Assembly (NCBI RefSeq): GCF_050624435.1 | Contig: NC_134542.1 | Span: 111,273,677-111,337,676, forward strand | DNA: 64,000 nt | Source of the DNA: Tenrec ecaudatus | Lineage: Eukaryota; Chordata; Mammalia; Afrosoricida; Tenrecidae | Direction: 5' to 3' | Shown: positions 57,649 through 64,000 of the stretch, in pieces | Layout of the letters: each line of letters begins with the position of its first letter | Position numbering within the stretch: position 1 is the first letter of the stretch | Position numbers and translations under genes: made by a program | Notes under the pieces: model-generated | The model's input: the letters and a program-made list of their open reading frames with translations, nothing else | Told to the model about the DNA's origin: nothing | The model's database searches: none

Positions 57649-57773
57649 TATTTGGGAGATATGACATGTCTAAAGAGACTGAAGCTAAACATATGATAGC
57701 CAAGGGACTTTATGACCCTGCAGCCAGAGCAATAGTCAAACCGGATACGTCTAATGCTCTGATCAAATTATGA
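57649..57773 (+). pseudogene. Unidentified 3' coding-like tail
   Basis: Right of the LTR an open frame ends 'YDMSKETEAKHMIAKGLYDP', then AARAIVKPDTSNALIKL and a stop at 57,771-57,773, followed at once by aatcaataaag, a possible poly-A signal. Composition looks like a globular, charged protein and not low-complexity repeat translation. I cannot name the family. It could be the end of a processed pseudogene, a transposase fragment, or chance. Confidence 0.25.
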
Positions 57774-58752
57774 GAAGGAATCAATAAAGTGTATACAGAA
57801 TGTTTTAGAAATTAGTAAATAACCTAGAACTCTTAAATCTGAGAGGAAAGTAAATTTTCATAGGAACATCCAAGGGATAGATTAGAAGATAGGTATAATT
57901 GGTCTTTGCTTTACACCAACAAAAAAGAATGAGAATTGGTGTAAATGGTCTAAAACTAAAAAATTATATAATATGAGGTATTACTTGGCCCAATAAATAA
58001 ATGATACTACTATCTAATAAATGTTTAATTAAGGCATTACAATTCTTTCCACCCATAGTTTATTACATAAGAACGGAAGAAAGCCAAACTCAAATTAACT
58101 AACATTTAAATGTTAGTTTATAAAGGAAATTCGATGGTCGTATATGGTCTCTGTTTTTTATAACAAACACCAAAACACAACAACAAAACGATTTTATATC
58201 TTTTCTTATTAGAAAAGTAACTATTATTCGTTTTCCTCAGGACTAACTCTATGAAATGTCTTTGCCTGATATGCTATTTGGGACTATATAACAGGCAAAC
58301 TCTTTCTAACTGAAGCAATGAAATTCCAAATTCTGTTTCTCAGGATGCCATCTGATAATAATTTAATCTTACCCATATGCTAACAACAGTCTGAAAGCGG
58401 TCAGGGTTGTTGATTGTAAAGACTACATGGATACCTTGACTCAAAATGCATGATTTAAAGCTAGTACATATAAATCTACGTGAAAAAAGCAGCCCAAATA
58501 TCATGGGATTATCTGAAATAGCCCAAAGTGAATGTTTTAGTAGAGTGGCTGAAATTTACTTGCCAATAAATTAAGATATATCTTCAGGAGTTGGAAATAA
58601 CAATATTATAGACCTACGAAGGGAATTTTAGAACAAAATTGTTATCATATTAAAAATTTTAGGCCTGTTGAGTTTCTAACTATATTATGAATAGACATAA
58701 AGAATCACTGAACTATTCTTGTTCAATATTCAAAGCTCAAAACCTCAAACTC
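57774..58752. other. Unassigned interval
   Basis: AT-rich with no recognised gene or repeat. Confidence 0.45.
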
Positions 58753-58951
58753 CCTACCATCAAGTCAATTTCAACCCTTACTCACCCTATGTGACAGGTT
58801 AGAAGTGCCTCGGTGGGTTTCCAAGACTCAGACTCTTTCCAGGAGTAGAAAGTCTCCTCTTTCTTCCAAGTATCAGCTGGTAGTTTTGAACTGCTGACCT
58901 TGTGTTTAGCAGTCTAACAAGCACCTGCATTGCCACCAGGGCTCCTTGGTT
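58753..58951 (-). mobile_element. Afrotherian tRNA-derived SINE, antisense, full length
   Basis: Tail at left (ctaccatcaagtcaatttca), then ggtgggtttccaagactcag, tagttttgaactgctgacct, and the head end cattgccaccagggctcctt, the reverse of the 5' start 'aggagccctggtggc'. Confidence 0.9.
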
Positions 58952-60791
58952 CAATGTGAGGAATACCAGTGTTCCACAGTTCCCAGAGTTGTTTACTCCC
59001 AATTTAACTGTCTTTGTAATCGTGCTTATACTCTTTGGTTCATATGATAATTTCTAGAGATTTGAATACCAAGGTTGATTAATTTACTGCCTAGGCTTTA
59101 CTCATAGACAATCTGGACTGGGATGATTGTTTCCCTAAGGGCTTTTCCCTAGTGTTAGATATGTGGATCCAGGAGGAAAACACCTGGTCCTGTTGATCAA
59201 TAGATATAATCAAACACAGCTGAACATAAACCCATGGGATAAATCCAGGTGACATTTTGTTTAGATAAGTTTAACTAGCTGACTCTTTCCTACAAACTGC
59301 ACTTGTAAAAATTCCTGACAGATATAGAATCTCTTTATTCAGAATTGGTGAAGGGAAATAAAAAGATCAGTATTGGTGGTGGTATTTTTTAATGCACTAT
59401 GAACCACCATGTGCGTGTTAAATAATCAGATACTTAGTCTCCCTGACAGCCAAGGAAACCCATTTTCTATGCCCACAACAGATTTTGTCAAGATGCTTGT
59501 GATTCAGAATCCTAATCAGTTGGATAACGGCCCTGTGCACTAAAATCCAAATTTATAAATTCACCATTCAAGTCCAATCAGTGATAACATGAGAAAAAAT
59601 ATCCTAATGAACTATTTCTGATTACAGCCAAGAAAATGCTGCATAGAGGATATGTAGGATATGTGGTTGTCATGATTAGAAAGCTATTCAACAACTGAAA
59701 ATAACAGGTTAATAAATCTTAATTGTTTTTCATTAGGAGGAGTTTTGTTTCAAGATTCAAAAATCATTCATTATAATTTTATAAATTCATATTTGAGGAT
59801 CGTCCAAAAACTGGGAATTTATAAGTGCATCGTTGGCCTATTATGTTTTCATGCGTAATATAACTGTGGATAATACCATACGGCAGTGACATTGGATTTC
59901 AAATCACAACAATGTAAAGTGACTAGATTTTTTGATTTGTGAGAATTCAGAAATTTTATAACAAACCTAATAGAGTGGTGATACTCTGGTGAGAGCCACT
60001 TAGATCAGGAGGATTTTGGACAAGTACACTACTGAATTGCCAATATTATTTAGGAATGAATGGTTTATTTGTAGGTAGTTGCTAAAGGGACTTGGGGAAA
60101 CCCTGAAGGAATAATTAAAGGAATTGAAAAACAAATCAATCTTTCTACTTAAAGGCATGTTTGAGTTCCTGGGGATGGAAACAAACATGCCCATTAAGTT
60201 ATTTAACAAAAAATGAAAAAACAATCCAATATTAATTAAATGAAAATAGAAAAGTGAAAAGAAGTCGGCTTAAAACAAAAACGTTTAAACCCAGAAAGAT
60301 AACTTGCTGAGATAAATTTATAATGCTAAGAAAACTGGAAAATATTTTAAAAGGGAGACTGATGAAATACAAAAATGAGATTTTTTAAAAGATAAAGCAT
60401 CTTTTGAGCATCTAAGCTAATTTTAAATATAACTATGATCTAAAGACTAAAAAATTATTGAGATAATAATATAAACTTAGAGAAACACAAAAGCTGTTTA
60501 TAACAATAAAGACTAAAGAAAAAAGTTTAGTTGTACATATGGGAAGGACCAAAACTTACTGTCCTTGCGGAGAATTGAAAATCATCCTATAAGATGTCCG
60601 TGCAAAAAATCTTGTCTTTCGATGGTTGCCCTTCCAGGTTTAGGGCTCTACAGCAGACCCATGTAAGCTCCAGACTTGAATGGCAATAATGTCTCTTGTT
60701 ACAGATTAAATAGTTTCTTTCTGTGTGGATACATTGTGCAGTTTAGGAATAGCATTATCTTTGTTATATTAATGATGCTATATCTGTATAG
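58952..60791. other. Unassigned interval
   Basis: AT-rich. No gene, RNA or repeat recognised. A 74-codon antisense frame at 60,000-60,224 has no motif. Confidence 0.45.
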
Positions 60792-60910
60792 AAATTCCCT
60801 GTTGGTGCTCTTGCTAAGTATTAGACTGCTAATCTGAAAGTCAGCTGTTCAAACCATCCAACGGCTCTTCTGGGAAAAAATAAGGCTTTCTGCTCCATTA
60901 AAAATTAAGG
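60792..60910 (+). mobile_element. SINE, 5' part (split by L1 insertions)
   Basis: gaaattccctgttggtgctc, attagactgctaatctgaaa, gtcagctgttcaaaccatcc, taaggctttctgctccatta. The missing 3' part resumes at 63,148 after two stacked L1 3' ends. Confidence 0.8.
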
Positions 60911-62866
60911 GGCTGGCCATATGGTCGTTTCTGTGCTTTGGTTGCCCTGAGCAGGGATATGATATCGTCTTCAAGGCTTGGTGAGCCAAGATGTGCTCCA
61001 CTCTCTCTTCCCCCCTCTTCATTTGTTCCCGTGTGCTCTGATCAGACATATCCCTCTGCCAGAGCTGCAGCTTCAGTGCTGTCCTCTGAAGTGAATTCTT
61101 CTGGGTGGAGGGACAGTTGTCCACATATTTGGGATTGGGGCTGGCCCCACTATGAGACACGACATCCCTCACTGACCCATAGCAATATAGGGGACAGCAC
61201 TGGAGCCACAGTGTGGGAATTGCACCTGATCTGACCCCTCCACAATGAGGCAAAACACCAAAGGTATGCAGTAGAACTGCAAGGGGAGCAGAGCAAGGAA
61301 GTCTCAAGGGAATACCAAAAATAGACTTTGGGACCAGGGTTTGGCACCTCATCAGACTGGACTGGAAAACACTCCTAAAGGCAACAAACAGTCCTTGAAC
61401 TATTTACAGACTTTTCTCTCTTTTTTGTCATTTTGTTGTTGTTGTTGTTGCTTTGTTTTCTTTTGTTGCTTTGTTTTGCTCTGTCTTGTTTTGTGCATGT
61501 TATTATTTCTGCAAGTCTATCTAGATAAGATAGGCTGGATAAACAATCTGAAGGAGAAAACAATGGGACTGAGGATTCCAGTGGGACATGGGAGAGGTGG
61601 GGGGAAAGAAGTGGTCTTAATAAACCCAGGGACAAGGGAACACCAAGTGATTCAAAATCAGTGGTGAGGAAGATGTAGGAGGCCTGTTAGGGCATGATCA
61701 TGGGTAATGTAACCTAGAGGAATTACTAAAACCCAAATGAAGGCTGAGCATGAGAGTGGGACAAGAGGAAAGTAAACGGAAATAGAGGAAAGAATTAGGA
61801 GACAAAGGGCATTTATAGAGGTCTAAATAAAGGTATGAACATACGTAAATATATTTATATATGAAGAAGGAGAACTATATCTATATGCATACATTTATAG
61901 GTTCAGTATTAAGGTAGCAGGTGGACATTGGGCATCCACTCAAGTATTTCCTCAATGCAAGGTTCTATTAACCTGGCATTCCGTGATGCTCACCTGCCTG
62001 TCACCATCACTGAAGACAAAGCAGGTACATAAGCAATTGTGGTGAAGAAAACTGATAGTCCCCAACTATCAAAAGTTATAGCATCTGGGGTCTTAAAGAC
62101 TTGAAGGTAAACAAGCGACCATCTAGCTGAGAAGCAACAAAGCCCACATGGAAGAAGCACACCAGCCTGTGTGACCATGAGGTGTTGAAGAGATTAGGGA
62201 TCAGGCATCAAAGAACAAAAAGCCAAATCATTGTGAATCATGGGGAGTGCAGACTGGGGACACAAGACCCATCTGTAGGCAACTGGACATCCCATACAGA
62301 AGTGCCACTGAGAGGAGACAAGTCAGTCAGGGTGCAGTGTAGCAATGATGAAACATTCGACTTCCCTCTAGTTCTTAATTGCTTCCCCACCCCCACTATG
62401 AGGACCCCAATTCTACCTTACAAATCTGGCACTGGTACAGATAGAAACTGGAAACACAGTGAATCCTGAACAGATGATACCTTCAGGTCCAGTGCTGAGA
62501 GTGGTGATACTGGGAGGGTGGAGAGAAGGTGGAGTAGAAAGGGGGAATCGATTAGAAGGATCTACATATGTCTTCTTCTCTGGGGGGATGGACAATAGAA
62601 AAGTGAGTGAAGGGAGACATTGGACAGGGTAAGATATGACAAAATAATAATAATTTATAAATTATTTAGTGTTCATGAGGGAGGGGGAAGCAGGGAGGGA
62701 GAGGAAAATATGAGGAACTGATACCAAGGGTTAATGTAGAAAGCAATGTTTTGATAATGATTATGGCAACAAATGTACAAATGTGATTGACACAATGTAT
62801 TTATGTATGGATTGTGATGAGCCACCAATAAAAAGATTAAAAAAAAACATCCCCCAAAATTAAGGG
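60911..62866 (+). mobile_element. L1 3' UTR with short 5' inversion, inserted in SINE
   Basis: 61,118-62,866 is plus-strand L1 3' UTR (gataggctggataaacaatc, aaagcccacatggaagaagc, gtagcaatgatgaaacattc, purine tract 62,677-62,706, caataaaaagattaaaaaaa). 60,911-61,117 is in the opposite direction: cttcagtgctgtcctctgaa and ttcttctgggtggaggg run parallel to the given strand of the minus-strand L1 at 26,958-26,998. This is a 5' inversion with some loss at the junction. Flanks aaaattaagggg at about 60,901-60,912 and 62,868-62,879 mark the target duplication. Confidence 0.85.
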
Positions 62867-62876
62867 GATGGGGGGG

Positions 62877-63147
62877 AGAAAGGGGGAACCAATCACAATG
62901 ATCTACATATAACCCCCTCCCAAGGGGATGGACAACAGAAAAGTAGGTGAAGGGTAACAGCGATCGGTGTAAGACATGAAACAAAAAGTTAAAGGAGTGT
63001 GGTGGGGTGGGAATGAACTGATACCAAGGGCTCAAGTAGAAAGAAAGTACTTTGAAAATGATGATGGCAACATGTGTACAGTGTGCCTGACACAATGGAT
63101 GGATTTATGGAGAGTGATTGCAGCTGTAATAAAATGATTTTTTTAAT
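62877..63147 (+). mobile_element. Second L1 3' end directly behind the first
   Basis: agaaagggggaaccaatcac, gatctacatataaccccctc, atggacaacagaaaagtagg, ccaagggctcaagtagaaag, tgcctgacacaatggatgg, aataaaatgatttttttaat. The distal module repeats that of 62,530-62,850 but is clearly a separate, more diverged insertion. Confidence 0.85.
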
Positions 63148-63228
63148 TGCAGCCTCAGAGGCTTTATCCACTCTACAGGGTTGCTTTGAGTAAAAATTGG
63201 CTGGGTGGCAGTGAGATTTACAGTTAAA
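63148..63228 (+). mobile_element. SINE, 3' part of the split copy
   Basis: gcctcagaggctttatccac, tctacagggttgctttgagt, aaaaattggctgggtggcag. It completes the head seen at 60,792-60,910. Confidence 0.75.
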
Positions 63229-63524
63229 TCTGTATAAGACATGATTTGAGTCATGTGAGATCCAAACAGAGCAGTAAACACTACAGAGAAACCAGCAGAA
63301 GTGGGGAGGATAGACGCACCATCATGGGAAGATCCTCACGGCAGAGAGGAACAGAAGTTGAAAGAGCCAAGGACCTTTCCCAAGAACTACTAGAGAAAAT
63401 GATCCTTCTCTCAGTGCCAGCCCCGTAAATCTGGACTCCCCGCTTCCGGTGTTGTGGGAAATGATTTCTGGTTGTTCAGCCACCCACTTACGGTATTTCT
63501 GTTATTTTAGCTCAGAACCCGAAG
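63229..63524. other. Unassigned interval
   Basis: No recognised feature. Confidence 0.4.
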
Positions 63525-63700
63525 GCAACTATCAAAACCAAACACAACTCACCACCACAGGGACCCTCTCGATGTTTCTGAGATGATAACTGTTTGCAGG
63601 AGTAGTTTATAGTCCAGTCTTGCTCCCAAGGAGCTGCTGGTGGTTTTGAACTGCTGCCAAATCAGCAGGCCGAGGTGCAACCACTATCCCGCCAGAGTTC
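63525..63700 (-). mobile_element. Afrotherian tRNA-derived SINE, antisense
   Basis: aaaccaaacacaactcaccacc tail region, ggagctgctggtggttttga, actgctgccaaatcagcagg, caaccactatcccgccagag. Confidence 0.85.
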
Positions 63701-63839
63701 ATAAGACAACTCCACTCGCAGTAATGTCACGCAGTCAGAGGTTTTAGGAGGGAGCAATTGTAAGCAAGTCTTTTCTTTCTGCCCTACCCCGGGCCACAGC
63801 ATTCATGCACACATCTTCTTCCATTACATATTTACTTCC

Positions 63840-63945
63840 AAAAATTCAAGCTCACTGCTATGGAGTCAATTCTGACTCATAGTCACACTATAGAAGAAAG
63901 TAGAACTTCCCCAGACCCCAAAATAAGCCGTTACAGGTTTTATTA
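63840..63945 (-). mobile_element. Partial SINE, antisense
   Basis: caagctcactgctatggagt, attctgactcatagtcacac and gaaagtagaacttccccaga give the tail and body; the head is missing. Confidence 0.75.
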
Positions 63946-64000
63946 GTATAGCGCTTTTCAGAATATGTCAAAATATTGATTCATTGCATTATTGGTTATG

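Noticed and set aside
57210-57773. 187-codon open frame as a gene
   Set aside because: The first ~145 codons are antisense LTR sequence that recurs at 22.5 and 53.7 kb. Only the tail is kept as a question.
60849-61352. 167-codon minus-strand frame
   Set aside because: Lies in L1 3' UTR and its inverted part; no protein features.

Overview
The window looks like repeat-dense, non-coding DNA from an afrotherian mammal, most probably a tenrec. I read this from three kinds of repeat: tRNA-derived SINEs with the afrotherian 3' end (ctatgagtcagaatcaactc type), RTE/BovB-type LINEs that share that tail, and SPIN-type hAT MITEs (ends gttctcaacc...ggttgagaaccactg). Among Afrotheria, SPIN elements are known from tenrec. 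This is recognition from memory, not a database search. I see no host exon, no functional RNA gene, no CRISPR array and no operon. The longest open frames are antisense or chance readings through repeats.

Region by region. 1-25 kb: RTE/BovB LINE pieces on both strands, solo ERV-L-type LTRs (1.9, 5.2 and 22.5 kb), short L1 3' ends, many SINEs and a 114-bp palindromic MITE (11.4 kb), separated by unassigned AT-rich DNA. 25.5-39.8 kb: a SPIN remnant, then one minus-strand L1 (3' UTR 25.9-27.4 kb, ORF2 27.4-32.7 kb, end of ORF1 to about 33 kb). It is split at 29.8-31.4 kb by a younger L1 3' end that carries a 5' inversion. Two older plus-strand L1 bodies (34.6-37.2 and 37.3-39.8 kb) follow, each with nested insertions. 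40-50 kb: a complete SPIN MITE with an 8-bp target duplication, a solo LTR with a perfect 5-bp duplication, old L1 3' UTRs, a young L1 3' UTR with an internal 244-bp tandem duplication, a second copy of the palindromic MITE and a MaLR-like LTR. 50.5-55.2 kb: a decayed minus-strand ERV-L provirus (3' LTR, dUTPase, integrase, RNase H/connection and reverse transcriptase remnants, no 5' LTR seen). Another LTR is inserted in its pol region, and related L1 3'-UTR sequence lies on both sides of it. 55-64 kb: another LTR, SINEs, and a SINE cut open by stacked L1 3' ends at 60.9-63.1 kb.

No genes act together here; what can be read is a history of insertions. Old L1 bodies and the ERV-L were hit by younger L1 3' ends, SINEs and solo LTRs, and target-site duplications give the order. 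The L1s and RTEs are the likely source of reverse transcriptase for the SINEs. The cut-and-paste MITEs (SPIN, palindromic TA-element) record separate DNA-transposon invasions. I found no convincing undescribed biological system. The best leads are the MITEs, the two twin-primed L1s, the ERV-L architecture and one unexplained short reading frame at 57.65-57.77 kb.
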